5,279 nt of DNA from contig CALAHL010000872.1 in assembly GCA_937891725.1 (NCBI GenBank), positions 1-5,279 on the forward strand, given 5' to 3'. A model generated the notes under the pieces. The model was not told the origin of the DNA and did no database searches. It saw only the letters and a program-made list of their open reading frames with translations. Source of the stretch: an uncultured Rhodospirillaceae bacterium. Its GTDB lineage: Bacteria; Pseudomonadota; Alphaproteobacteria; Thalassobaculales; Thalassobaculaceae. Positions within the stretch are counted from its first letter, which is position 1. Every line of letters starts with the position of its first letter. The translations under genes were made by a program, and so were the position numbers. Of the stretch, positions 1-5,279 are shown piece by piece.

Positions 1-1250
1 CGGCGAAGGAGACTCATTACCTCGAACTGGTCACCTTTGGCTTGAGCGATTACTAGGGGCATGAGCAACTTTAGGAACGGAAGCACGGACCAGTGAGTGC
101 CTTCATCAAAACCTTCCTTTAGAGTCTCGGACGTTTTATCGTGATACGCGTCGTATAGGGAACCGAAGCGTAGGCGCTCCGCCGCCATCCGGTGAGCGAT
201 GACAAGTACTTTCACATCCGCTTCCGTTGCGTCACTAAGCCAGAGAGGATCGTCATGTTTCTTGGCGAGCCAATCTCTCACGGCCGCCAGTCGCGCCGCT
301 CGATCATCTTTGGGTACAACGAGCAGTTTGGCAGTCCCGACCACGGGAACACGCTTACCCCCGACCAGCTTGGTTTTCCCCCCCGTCTGTACTAGCGCGT
401 CGCCCGCAGCCCGAATGTTGTTGATGACCGTCAGGACGGATGTTGGACACCGGAAGTTTTCCGGTTTTTCGATCACCTTCCAACCGGCTAGCGGAGCGAT
501 CACTCCTGCGCCGGACGTGTAGATCTTCTGCATCGGATCTCCGATGAAGCCGAGGCAGAACTTTGATCCAAGCGCTGCACATATCGCCTTAAGCGCGGAG
601 ACGACATCAGGCGCAGTGTCCTGACTCTCATCGACGAAGATAAACGGAAACTTTTGCCCGACGACTTTAGCGATTAGCGGCTGACCCTGTATGAGTTCGG
701 TCGAGAGCCGGATCACGTCGTCGTGACCCAGCACGCCTTTTGGATAGTTGCTACCGACGCTGTAGTTGAAGTTTTTTACAGATTTGATCTCTTGCTTTTG
801 GTCGCGATACCGCTCGACGTCAGCGGCGGCCTGAAGACGAGTCTTCTCGTGTGTACGCTTGGTGAAAGCCGCGATCTTGGCTTCCGTGTCGGCGATCCTC
901 TGGTCAATGCGCCTGTCGACCCACAGGGCAATGTCGGCCTGAAAAGGTCTCAGAGCAGCCCAGAGAAAGCTGTGGATCGTCGAGACGTGAAAAAGTGGAT
1001 CATTGCCGACATCGCCCCAAATCTCATCGACAGCAACTTCGGTGTATGTGATGCAGGCTACTTTCTGGGCGCGCTGACGGAGATGCGCACCCCGCGTTTT
1101 GCGGAGATGATCGAGCGCCTTTACAATCGACGTGGTTTTTCCGGAGCCAGCTCCGGCCACCATCACGAAACCGGTCGAATTATCGTCATCGAGAAGTTCG
1201 CGGAGTTCGATGTCTGCCTGCGTATCCGGCTTGCCAGTGCGGCTCGTCAT
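1..1250 (-). CDS. gajB: UvrD/Rep-type superfamily 1 helicase, Gabija GajB-like (partial, C-terminus outside the window)
   Basis: The frame is open from an ATG at 1250-1248 to the window edge, giving 416 residues and no stop. Superfamily 1 helicase motifs appear in order: Walker A AGAGSGKTT (residues 32-40), motif Ia ITYTEVAVDEI (67-77), VSTIHSF (89-95), Walker B DESQD (207-211), motif III GDPMQKIY (237-244) and NFRCP (265-269). Motifs V and VI must lie beyond the left edge. A possible Q-motif glutamine is Q11. Residues about 112-158, between motifs Ib and II, are highly charged and probably form a helical or coiled-coil insert. The start codon overlaps the stop of the upstream OLD nuclease (ATGA, 4 bp), which implies one operon and translational coupling. 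A UvrD-like helicase directly after a class 2 OLD nuclease is the Gabija arrangement, in which GajB is thought to act with GajA in sensing or processing phage DNA. The helicase family is certain; the Gabija assignment rests on context and motifs. Confidence 0.9.
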   Translation of the reverse strand, partial: MTSRTGKPDTQADIELRELLDDDNSTGFVMVAGAGSGKTTSIVKALDHLRKTRGAHLRQRAQKVACITYTEVAVDEIWGDVGNDPLFHVSTIHSFLWAALRPFQADIALWVDRRIDQRIADTEAKIAAFTKRTHEKTRLQAAADVERYRDQKQEIKSVKNFNYSVGSNYPKGVLGHDDVIRLSTELIQGQPLIAKVVGQKFPFIFVDESQDTAPDVVSALKAICAALGSKFCLGFIGDPMQKIYTSGAGVIAPLAGWKVIEKPENFRCPTSVLTVINNIRAAGDALVQTGGKTKLVGGKRVPVVGTAKLLVVPKDDRAARLAAVRDWLAKKHDDPLWLSDATEADVKVLVIAHRMAAERLRFGSLYDAYHDKTSETLKEGFDEGTHWSVLPFLKLLMPLVIAQAKGDQFEVMSLLR

Positions 1251-3580
1251 TGCGCTGGCTCCGCGACTTCGCTTGGGACGTTAGCATCAGCAGGCTTCTC
1301 TTCCGGCAGGTCATCCCCCACGGAAACGTGCAGCGCAAGCCAGTTCAGCCCGTTCTGGATATAGGTAGGAACGACCCATCCTCCGTCAGTACTTGCCAGA
1401 AGGCCGAGGGCGAAATTGGTTTTCTTGAACCCCTCTCCTTTGATCCGTTTGTGGATCTTCGCAGCTAACACTTCTAGCGTCATGTCCGCCGACTTGGCCC
1501 AGCGAAGGCCAACGTCCCGGTTTTCCTTTTTCTGGCACCAAGCGAGGTTCTCGTAGGCGAACGCCTCTTCGAGCGTGCGACTTTTAAGCTCAAGGGTGGT
1601 TTCGCCCCACGTCACCATCACCGGCATCTGGTACGTCGCCATCACGTGGGCGCCCCCGTCCGCAGATGGTGCTTGAAGCCGATCGGCTTCTACGGCGGTG
1701 AGCAACTCGTCGATGAGGGTCTTGCCCGGAAGCCACTGGCGCAGGGTCTGGTTCGCAGTCACTGCCCCGGGCGTGCCAGCAGGGCATTTCGTTCCTGGTT
1801 TGGGGGCGACTTTGCTGTCCGCACCGGCGTCCTCTTCACTGTCATCAATGTCCCCGTCGTCCTCAACTTCTTCATCATCCTCTGCCCCTTCGGCGAAGGC
1901 TTCTGTATCATCCTCCTCTGGTAGAGGTTCCGGCGTAGGTGGCGTTGGATGGACGCTGTCGAGATCGGTGATGATAAGTTTCGGAATGCTCAGGAACTCG
2001 ACGAGCTTCCGGAAGCGGAACGCGAAAGCGCCACCGACCTCAAGGATGCTCAAATAAGCTGCTCCGAGCTTCTTGGCACCCGTGGCAATCATCAGCGGGA
2101 GCACTAAGCGCTCGACATTTCCTTCGACGAGGATTGCCCCATCCGCAAAGAACAGGTCGCAGTGGGTGAGCTTCATGTATCGTTCGAGAAAGTCCCGATC
2201 CGGTTCATTCTGCGCGTAGAAGATCGAGAGATTGAAGACGTCGGTGCTTTGCTTGGCTCCCGTTTCAACAGACCGCCGGAAGTACCGGATCGGCTTGAAG
2301 CCACGCTCGTAAAGTATGTGTGGAGAATGGGTTGTGATGACGAACTGTGAGGCAAAACCGTCTTCGCCTCTCGGGGGAATAAGATCTGTCAGCTTACGAA
2401 CAAAGGCCTGCTGGAGCTGAGCGTGCATGTGCGCTTCTGGTTCTTCAACAAAGATCAGATGGATCGGCTGCCTCTTGTCTTCCTCGCCTTCTTCTGTTGT
2501 CGCCCACGCCGAATGGAGATCAAGCAATTCCACGCCCATGTAGATAAGGTTCTTGAAACCAAGCCCATTGTAGCTATCGGGCAGGACGAGTGCCTCGACC
2601 TCTGCGGTCGCTTCCTCAAGTAAATAGTGAACCTTTGCCTGCTGATCTCCCATCAGCCTTTCGAGTTTGAGAGCAGCGCGGATTTCTAGGGTAGGGTTGG
2701 CAAGACCCGGATATCCGAGCTTACGCAACGACCTGAACGTGTCGCTGAAGACGCCAGCGAAATGCTTCGTCAGCTGCTCTTCGGATATCGCCAGCGCCAT
2801 GAGGGCGTTGTGGTCGTCATCGCGCTTTCTCTGGTTGCGCGTGTAAAAACGGCTGAGCCTTTTGGATAAGTCTTCAGTTCGGGCCTGCGAATTTCCGTCG
2901 CTCAGGTGACGTTGCGCGCTCAGGAAGTCAACTTTGATAAGCGAATTGATGACGGTGTGGCCTGATCGCTCCGCGTCGGCGATCATCTCCGTCGTTTCAA
3001 AGGCTTCCTCAGGTGCGCCCGGCTTGAGCTGCGCCTCGTCCAGAATGAAGTAGCGCAGCCCAAACTCATTTCGCAGCTCGCGGGAGAGGAAGTCCCGCAT
3101 GTTGCGAGGCCAAGGCTTATAGTCCTGGCCGTCTTTGTCCTTCGTCTTAGAAAACTTCGCGGCCTCCTCGGCTTTGGCTCGGAAGTTGGTAAAAGTCTGG
3201 TTTGCGTCTTTCGCAGAAAACTCGATGCGAATCCCAACCAGCGACCCTTCCCACGCCGCGCGGGGAAGGAGCTCCACGACGCGGTATAGATTGTCGGCAT
3301 CGACGCTTATCCACACATCGAGCGAGATGACTGGAAGTTCGAAGGGTGGCGCATCGTCACCTTCAGCCGGATTTGCTTCGAAGGCCGCCCAGCAATCCGC
3401 GGAGAAATCGTGGATAGTGAATTTGTCTTTCGCTCCAGACAGGAACAATTCGATTGCATGAGTTGCAGATGTTTTTCCGCTGTTATTCGCGCCGACGAAG
3501 ATGGTGAGATCGTCCGCAAACTCTATTCTCGCGTGTTTCAGACGACGAAAATTCCTGAAAGCCAGCGAGTGAAGATGCAT
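1247..3580 (-). CDS. gajA: OLD-family ATP-dependent endonuclease with TOPRIM domain, Gabija GajA-like
   Basis: This is a 777-residue protein with an N-terminal ABC-type ATPase and a C-terminal TOPRIM nuclease. The ATPase shows Walker A GANNSGKT (30-37), a signature-like NGLGFKNLIYMG (338-349), Walker B LIFVEEPEAHMH (375-386) and the H-loop ITTHSP (415-420). The TOPRIM domain shows ILVEGNVE (483-490, E486), TDLDS (538-542, D539/D541) and a late lysine with KKTNFALGLL (719-728); these are the metal-binding and catalytic positions expected in class 2 OLD nucleases. Between TDLDS and the KCP segment (599) lies an acidic stretch, about 551-588, rich in Asp and Glu. A charged tail follows the YIQNGLNWL block (740-748). 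Classical GajA is under 600 residues, so this is a long variant. ATG 3580-3578 is preceded by GGGAG at 3595-3591, a 10-base spacing, and the N-terminus MHLHSLAFRNFR is typical of the family. Known role: ATP-regulated DNA nicking or cleavage in anti-phage defence. COG3593-type OLD nucleases outside Gabija are the alternative, but the adjacent helicase argues for Gabija. Confidence 0.92.
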   Translation of the reverse strand: MHLHSLAFRNFRRLKHARIEFADDLTIFVGANNSGKTSATHAIELFLSGAKDKFTIHDFSADCWAAFEANPAEGDDAPPFELPVISLDVWISVDADNLYRVVELLPRAAWEGSLVGIRIEFSAKDANQTFTNFRAKAEEAAKFSKTKDKDGQDYKPWPRNMRDFLSRELRNEFGLRYFILDEAQLKPGAPEEAFETTEMIADAERSGHTVINSLIKVDFLSAQRHLSDGNSQARTEDLSKRLSRFYTRNQRKRDDDHNALMALAISEEQLTKHFAGVFSDTFRSLRKLGYPGLANPTLEIRAALKLERLMGDQQAKVHYLLEEATAEVEALVLPDSYNGLGFKNLIYMGVELLDLHSAWATTEEGEEDKRQPIHLIFVEEPEAHMHAQLQQAFVRKLTDLIPPRGEDGFASQFVITTHSPHILYERGFKPIRYFRRSVETGAKQSTDVFNLSIFYAQNEPDRDFLERYMKLTHCDLFFADGAILVEGNVERLVLPLMIATGAKKLGAAYLSILEVGGAFAFRFRKLVEFLSIPKLIITDLDSVHPTPPTPEPLPEEDDTEAFAEGAEDDEEVEDDGDIDDSEEDAGADSKVAPKPGTKCPAGTPGAVTANQTLRQWLPGKTLIDELLTAVEADRLQAPSADGGAHVMATYQMPVMVTWGETTLELKSRTLEEAFAYENLAWCQKKENRDVGLRWAKSADMTLEVLAAKIHKRIKGEGFKKTNFALGLLASTDGGWVVPTYIQNGLNWLALHVSVGDDLPEEKPADANVPSEVAEPAQ

Positions 3581-3616
3581 CTATGGCTTTCTCCCGAAAG
3601 TACAGGTGTTTTATGT

Positions 3617-3641
3617 GCGCAGACTATCGCATAGGCTGCGC
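3617..3641. promoter_or_regulatory. 25-bp near-perfect palindrome, candidate operator of the gajA-gajB operon
   Basis: On the plus strand the arms are GCGCAG-A-CTAT and ATAG-G-CTGCGC around a CGC centre, with 10 of 11 arm positions complementary. It sits 37-61 bases upstream of the gajA start. Neither strand has a T-run after the hairpin, so an intrinsic terminator is unlikely. The position and symmetry suit a binding site for a dimeric repressor, or a hairpin in the leader. The dyad is seen directly; the function is inferred, and no regulator gene is present in the window. Confidence 0.5.
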
Positions 3642-3652
3642 GCTCAAGTAAA
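3623..3652 (-). promoter_or_regulatory. possible gajA promoter
   Basis: Reading the minus strand, TTTACT (3652-3647) and GATAGT (3628-3623) are spaced by 18 bases and each match four of six positions of the sigma-70 -35 and -10 consensus. The -10 element would fall inside the 25-bp palindrome, and transcription would start near 3616, leaving a leader of roughly 35 bases that contains the GGGAG ribosome-binding site (3595-3591). The match is weak, so this is only a candidate; its agreement with the dyad is the main reason to list it. Confidence 0.27.
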
Positions 3653-3843
3653 GCTGCGTGGATGCCTGTTTTTCGGTGCGCTGCGGCTGCCAGACGGCTT
3701 GCAGCTCTGCTAGGCACCGTACGTCAAGCCGGGCGGCAACCTGGTTGAGTGACCGCTGTCACACTATTGTGCGGTAGCCCTGCTGCACCTCTGTCAGGCC
3801 GCTTTCCGCCCAGACTGCCACCGAGAGGACCAAGCCTGAAGTA
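3653..3843. other. non-coding spacer between ardC and gajA
   Basis: I see no credible gene here. The only structure is a pair of overlapping short dyads: GTGAC-CGCT-GTCAC at 3749-3762, and ACCGC (3752-3756) plus ACA (3761-3763) facing TGT (3768-3770) and GCGGT (3771-3775). They could be a protein-binding site or chance in GC-rich DNA. Together with the palindrome at 3617-3641, the spacer separates ardC from gajA by about 270 bases, which suggests the defence operon has its own promoter. Confidence 0.35.
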
Positions 3844-3867
3844 GAGGCCGCCTTAAGCGGCGGCCTC
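3844..3867 (-). terminator. GC-rich hairpin over the ardC stop codon, candidate terminator
   Basis: There is a perfect 9-bp inverted repeat, GAGGCCGCC (3844-3852) and GGCGGCCTC (3859-3867), with a 6-base loop that contains the ardC stop codon TAA. On the ardC strand it is followed by TACTTCAGGC, which is only moderately U-rich, so it would be a weak or Rho-assisted terminator. The repeat also encodes the Ala-rich ArdC C-terminus, so part of the symmetry may come from coding. If real, it separates ardC transcription from the gajA-gajB operon. Confidence 0.42.
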
Positions 3868-4761
3868 ATCGTCTTCCTCGATCAGCGGCTGGCAACCGTG
3901 GAGGTAGTCGACAGCGCGCTGCGCGTGTGAGGCGGCCTGGAAGATGAACCGCTTGTCGTTCTTCAGCGCCTTGAGCCAACTGGCGATATAGGCGGCGTGC
4001 TCGTCGCGGGGTTCAGGGGTCAGACCCAGATCGGCGGCAAGGAACGCTGCCCCAAGCTCGGCCACCAGTTCCTCCTGGGCATAGCCCTCGTCGCCCCATT
4101 TTTTGCGCCCGAATTCCCGGTCGAGACGGGTCTTGTGGCGCGTCCAGTGCGTCACCTCATGGGCGAGGGTGGCATAGTAGGCTTCGCGGGTCTCGAAGCT
4201 TTCGAAGGGTGGCATCTGCACGTAGTCGGGTTCGAGCGCATAATAGGCGCGGTTGCCGCCATGCCGGATATCGGCACCGGTTGCCGCAAAAAAGGCCTCG
4301 GCGGCCTCGTCCCGTGCGATGCCCTCGGGCATCTGCTGGGCGGTCGCGTAGTAGTGCTCAGGCAGACCGTCGATCTGATCGACGTTGAAGACCGTGTAGC
4401 CCTTCATGAACGGGATCGCGACCTCGCGCTCCTGGCCGTTGTCGTCGGTCTCCGTCTTCTGGAGCTTGTCGGCATAGACGACGGTTTCACCTTTGGAGCC
4501 CTTGCGGACCTGACCGCCGATCGCCTGCGCCTGGCGGTAGGTCATCCAGATCGGAGCGGTGTAGCCACCGGCCACGCTCGCGGCCCAGAGCAGGATGATG
4601 TTCAGGCCGCGATAGCCGATGCCGTTGTGGCGGAGTGGCCTCGTGATGCGACCGGCAAGGTGTTCGGCGTTCCAGGGCTGGTGCCAGGTGCGGACCCCGG
4701 TCTCGAGATCGGCGATGATCTTGTTCGTCACGCGGGTGTAGATGTCGGTTTTCTGTGTCAT
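3853..4761 (-). CDS. ardC: ArdC-family antirestriction protein (ssDNA-binding domain plus zincin metalloprotease-like domain)
   Basis: This is a 302-residue protein, the usual ArdC length. The N-terminal half has the family's ssDNA-binding domain: IYTRVTNKIIADLETG (7-22), W26/W30 and the NGIGYRGLNIILLW segment (46-59). The C-terminal half is a zincin-like peptidase domain with HEVTH (201-205), followed by EELVAELGAAF (230-240), which can supply the third metal ligand. ArdC proteins of plasmids such as pSa and R388 bind single-stranded DNA and help conjugating DNA enter hosts with restriction systems. The frame is open upstream to 4983, but ATG 4761-4759 is chosen because GGAGG (4771-4767) lies 5 bases ahead and the extra 74 residues are Arg/Pro-rich and unlike the family. 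No frameshift is seen, and both catalytic motifs look intact. It is co-directional with the Gabija-like operon but separated from it by about 270 bases. Confidence 0.95.
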   Translation of the reverse strand: MTQKTDIYTRVTNKIIADLETGVRTWHQPWNAEHLAGRITRPLRHNGIGYRGLNIILLWAASVAGGYTAPIWMTYRQAQAIGGQVRKGSKGETVVYADKLQKTETDDNGQEREVAIPFMKGYTVFNVDQIDGLPEHYYATAQQMPEGIARDEAAEAFFAATGADIRHGGNRAYYALEPDYVQMPPFESFETREAYYATLAHEVTHWTRHKTRLDREFGRKKWGDEGYAQEELVAELGAAFLAADLGLTPEPRDEHAAYIASWLKALKNDKRFIFQAASHAQRAVDYLHGCQPLIEEDDEAAA

Positions 4762-4766
4762 GTCGT

Positions 4767-4771
4767 CCTCC
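4767..4771 (-). promoter_or_regulatory. Shine-Dalgarno sequence that fixes the ardC start
   Basis: GGAGG on the minus strand lies 5 bases before the ATG at 4761-4759. It is the best ribosome-binding site in the window and is why the 302-residue start is preferred over the longer open frame beginning at 4983. Confidence 0.85.
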
Positions 4772-4780
4772 GTTGTTTGG

Positions 4781-4794
4781 GTCCCGTGCGGGAC
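4781..4794. promoter_or_regulatory. short perfect palindrome next to the ardC ribosome-binding site
   Basis: GTCCCG (4781-4786) and CGGGAC (4789-4794) are perfectly complementary around a TG centre, ending 9 bases upstream of the ardC GGAGG. As RNA it would fold as a tight hairpin just ahead of the ribosome-binding site; as DNA it could be an operator half-site pair. Its function is unknown. Confidence 0.35.
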
Positions 4795-4864
4795 GCGGAG
4801 GAAGAGGCAGGCGTTTCTGAGCCGACCGGGCATGGTCAACACGGGAGCGGCAAGGCACGCAGAC

Positions 4865-4928
4865 GCGAATGGAGCGGGCAGGCCATTGCGCGGGCGGCGG
4901 CGCCTGCAACGTTCCGCGGACCATTCGC
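4865..4928. other. nested inverted repeat / possible structured leader upstream of ardC
   Basis: Three arm pairs nest in order: GCGAATGG (4865-4872) with CCATTCGC (4921-4928), GCGG (4874-4877) with CCGC (4914-4917), and GCAGGC (4878-4883) with GCCTGC (4902-4907). That gives up to 18 base pairs around an 18-base GC-rich loop, with a 6-base bulge and a small internal loop. It lies about 100-170 bases upstream of the ardC start, between ardC and the WGR remnant. It could be a cis-acting RNA structure, a small RNA or a protein-binding dyad. GC-rich DNA gives chance pairing, so confidence is limited. Confidence 0.35.
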
Positions 4929-4995
4929 TCGCACGGGTCCACACAGACGGAGGCGGCCCTGACCGAACCCGTTCAATCTGCACTGTGACGAAGGA

Positions 4996-5230
4996 TCAGG
5001 CGGCGTTGAGCTCGAGGCCGTCTTCGGCCAACCAGCCCTGAGGGTCGAACAACGCGCGGCAGCGATAGGCCACACCCAAACGGCGCGGCGCGGTCAGACG
5101 ACGTTTCAGGACTTGCCGCAGCTTGGCCCGTACCGCCTCGATTTCCATGACCGTATAGCGGCGGAGGGTTCCGCCGGTGCCGATCCGCCCAAAGGTGACC
5201 TCGACCACGTACAGGCCAAACAGATCCTGA
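4996..5230 (-). pseudogene. 3' remnant of a WGR-like domain protein gene
   Basis: The frame ends with TGA at 4998-4996 and encodes DLFG, then a VTFGRIGTGG core (an FGR variant of the WGR signature), then a charged helix and RRLGVAYR before the Ala-rich end. This order matches small WGR-domain proteins, which are thought to contact nucleic acids. The block QDLFG sits at about 5229-5215, but the family's usual N-terminal strand (a region with Arg-Asn and Phe-Tyr) is missing. Going upstream, the frame meets a TGA at 5262-5260 with no ATG in between; the only GTG (5208-5206) has no ribosome-binding site and would start inside the domain. The gene therefore looks 5'-truncated, probably at the IS-like junction near 5230. 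A short working protein from the GTG cannot be excluded. Confidence 0.5.
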
Positions 5231-5279
5231 GAGCCTGACCGAAAAGTGTTTGAGCGATATCAGCAGGTTGTGATTCACC
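5231..5279. mobile_element. possible terminal end of an IS5-like insertion sequence
   Basis: From 5231 the sequence reads GAGCCTGACCGAAAAGTG, which resembles the terminal inverted repeats of IS5-family elements (IS427/IS1031 type), and it is directly preceded by TGA (5228-5230), which would fit the TNA target duplication of those groups. The similarity of the WGR-like protein stops at the same point. Only 49 bases are visible and no transposase frame can be read, so the family name is from memory of typical ends and is tentative. Confidence 0.35.

Noticed and set aside
449..469. Hairpin ACCGGAA-GTT-TTCCGGT followed by TTTT on the plus strand, like an intrinsic terminator
   Set aside because: It lies inside the helicase gene over the conserved EKPENFRCP codons, and no plus-strand gene ends there. 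The symmetry is most likely coding coincidence.
1141..1156. Perfect inverted repeat CCGGAG-CCAG-CTCCGG
   Set aside because: It encodes the Gly/Ala/Ser-rich Walker A loop of the helicase, so codon constraints explain it.
723..1364. Plus-strand open frame of 213 codons
   Set aside because: It runs antisense to the helicase start and the nuclease end, both of which have clear family motifs. The translation shows no recognisable motif.
1817..1930. CT-rich repetitive stretch on the plus strand (TCATCATCCTC-like), considered as a repeat array
   Set aside because: It is simply the complement of Asp/Glu codons in the acidic nuclease insertion; there is no regular unit or spacer, and it is not a CRISPR array.
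4834..4839. TTGACC on the minus strand as a -35 element for ardC
   Set aside because: No acceptable -10 hexamer is found 16-18 bases downstream.
3997..4962. Plus-strand open frame of 321 codons
   Set aside because: It is antisense to ardC in high-GC DNA, where long antisense frames are common. The translation is Gly/Val/Ala/Arg-rich with no domain.
4762..4983. N-terminal extension of ArdC by 74 residues
   Set aside because: The extra part is Arg/Pro/Ala-rich, lies over the nested inverted repeat and hairpin, and the ATG at 4761 has a much better ribosome-binding site and gives the usual ArdC length.
1..5279. tRNA, rRNA, CRISPR or retron elements
   Set aside because: No cloverleaf, rRNA-like stretch, regularly spaced repeats or reverse transcriptase motif was seen on either strand.

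Overview
The window looks like an accessory (mobile or island) region of a proteobacterium, most likely an alphaproteobacterium. I infer this from GC-rich codon use, an ArdC-type antirestriction gene of the plasmid/ICE kind, and what looks like the end of an IS5-like element. I cannot name the genus from sequence alone. Every gene I can support is on the minus strand, so transcription runs from right to left.

Right to left: (i) 5231-5279 resembles the terminal part of an insertion sequence. (ii) 4996-5230 is the 3' part of a gene for a small WGR-like domain protein, apparently cut off at its 5' end by that element. (iii) 4762-4995 is non-coding and holds a nested inverted repeat (4865-4928), a short hairpin (4781-4794) and a strong Shine-Dalgarno sequence. 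(iv) 3853-4761 encodes an intact 302-residue ArdC antirestriction protein, with a GC-rich hairpin over its stop codon. (v) 3581-3852 is non-coding and carries a near-perfect 25-bp palindrome just ahead of the next gene. (vi) 1247-3580 encodes a 777-residue OLD-family ATPase/TOPRIM endonuclease. (vii) 1-1250 is the N-terminal 416 residues of a UvrD/Rep-type helicase that overlaps the nuclease gene by 4 bp and runs off the left edge. It was recovered by reading the open frame from 1250 to the window edge.

The last two genes have the layout of the Gabija anti-phage system: a class 2 OLD nuclease (GajA) followed by a UvrD-like helicase (GajB), translationally coupled by an ATGA overlap. The nuclease is much longer than the classical GajA, mainly because of a strongly acidic segment (residues about 551-588) placed inside the TOPRIM nuclease domain. 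ArdC helps incoming DNA survive host restriction, while Gabija defends the new host against other invaders. Together they fit the picture of a mobile element that carries its own immunity cargo. The system type is known. The less-described parts are the acidic TOPRIM insertion, the palindrome at the likely gajA promoter, and the structured leader upstream of ardC.
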